DNA from: Pyronema omphalodes
Lineage: Eukaryota; Ascomycota; Pezizomycetes; Pezizales; Pyronemataceae
Length of the DNA: 31,627 nucleotides
Reading direction: 5' to 3'
Assembly: GCA_024516155.1 (NCBI GenBank)
Contig: JAJJXM010000153.1
Location: 1-31,627, forward strand
Part shown: one piece after another, positions 31,068 through 31,627 of the stretch
Position numbering within the stretch: position 1 is the first letter of the stretch
How the letters are laid out: every line of letters starts with the position of its first letter
Notes under the pieces: model-generated
Told to the model about the DNA's origin: nothing
The model's input: the letters and a program-made list of their open reading frames with translations, nothing else
Databases searched by the model: none
Position numbers and translations under genes: made by a program

Positions 31068-31627
31068 ATCCTTAGAGGAGTTTTGGAGTTGCCCTGAGGT
31101 ATATGAAAGGATTTCTGGGGGGTGTTTGGAGTAGTGAGACGGGAGTTAATGGGGGATATATAATGCTGATTTTGGATCAGGGTTATGATGTTGTTATGAG
31201 TAGCTTAGTACCGGATCTATGAATGAAATGAGTTTTTGATACTTAATTTTGCATTAGTGTTTGCATTCCGATAAAGATCTCGTACAGTATGGATGCTGGG
31301 TATTGAAATAAAATGCTCGAATTAGGGCCCTTATTTATCATTGTATGTGGGAAGGAGAGGACAACTTAGATTGAACTTAAAAGCGCTTGCTGAAATATCT
31401 ATCGTTGCCGCCATTTACTCACAATGCAGGCGAGGACACAGACATTGCCAATAATATCTACCTACAGCTATAGTCACTATGGCATTTGCAACTGCATGAG
31501 GCGACAAAAGTCTGGAGCAGTGATACACCAGAGCCCTAGACCTATGTTATAACCAAGTATATTTATTCATTCTTAGTATTGGTCGTCAACAATATATACA
31601 GTGATGAATAAAATGATAGATCCACCA
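31068..31627. other. 3' flank of the peptidase gene
   Basis: No further gene seen. An AATAAA at 31307-31312, about 240 bp after the stop, is a plausible polyadenylation signal for the peptidase transcript. Confidence 0.5.

Overview
The window looks like nuclear DNA of a filamentous ascomycete (Pezizomycotina). The coding genes carry short GT-AG introns of 48-59 nt, several with a CTAAT- or TACTAAC-like branch site. The proteins match fungal families: malic enzyme, SLX4, an MFS drug-type transporter, and a membrane M28 peptidase of the Vps70/glutamate carboxypeptidase type. Gene density is low and intergenic DNA is AT-rich with transposon debris. A Leotiomycete-like source is possible, but that is only an impression.

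Layout. Positions 1-205 may hold the 3' end of an unrecognised gene. From 205 to 7.0 kb there is no convincing intact gene. This stretch holds a degenerate ~111-bp tandem repeat (324-590), a 320-bp polypyrimidine tract, a 5'-truncated and frameshifted non-LTR (LINE) retrotransposon 3' end (about 1512-2985) with a purine-rich 3' region, and a 20-bp perfect hairpin (5619-5662). From 7.0 to 13.0 kb two genes lie on the minus strand: a mitochondrial-type malic enzyme (7037-8980) and the nuclease scaffold SLX4 (9348-12965). Between 15.9 and 18.3 kb lies a decayed MFS transporter gene, one of whose introns holds a ~201-bp inverted-repeat element. A second copy of the LINE 3' tail is at 20.4 kb. From 21.7 to 23.1 kb (minus) there is a gene joining a copia-type Gag domain to three C2H2 zinc fingers. 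At 26.36-27.13 kb there is a 774-bp hAT-family deletion derivative with terminal inverted repeats and a perfect 8-bp target duplication. From 28.7 to 31.1 kb an intact two-exon M28 peptidase gene closes the window.

The genes do not form a pathway or cluster. They are independent housekeeping genes separated by repeat-rich DNA. The most interesting item is the Gag-zinc finger fusion, which looks like a captured retrotransposon gene with no polymerase, integrase or LTR beside it. Single-base frameshifts occur in malic enzyme (1), SLX4 (3) and Gag-ZnF (1). All lie in short homopolymer runs, and in each gene one-base corrections restore one continuous frame. They may be assembly errors. The MFS gene has many more, not only in homopolymers, and is probably a true pseudogene. 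The peptidase gene has none.
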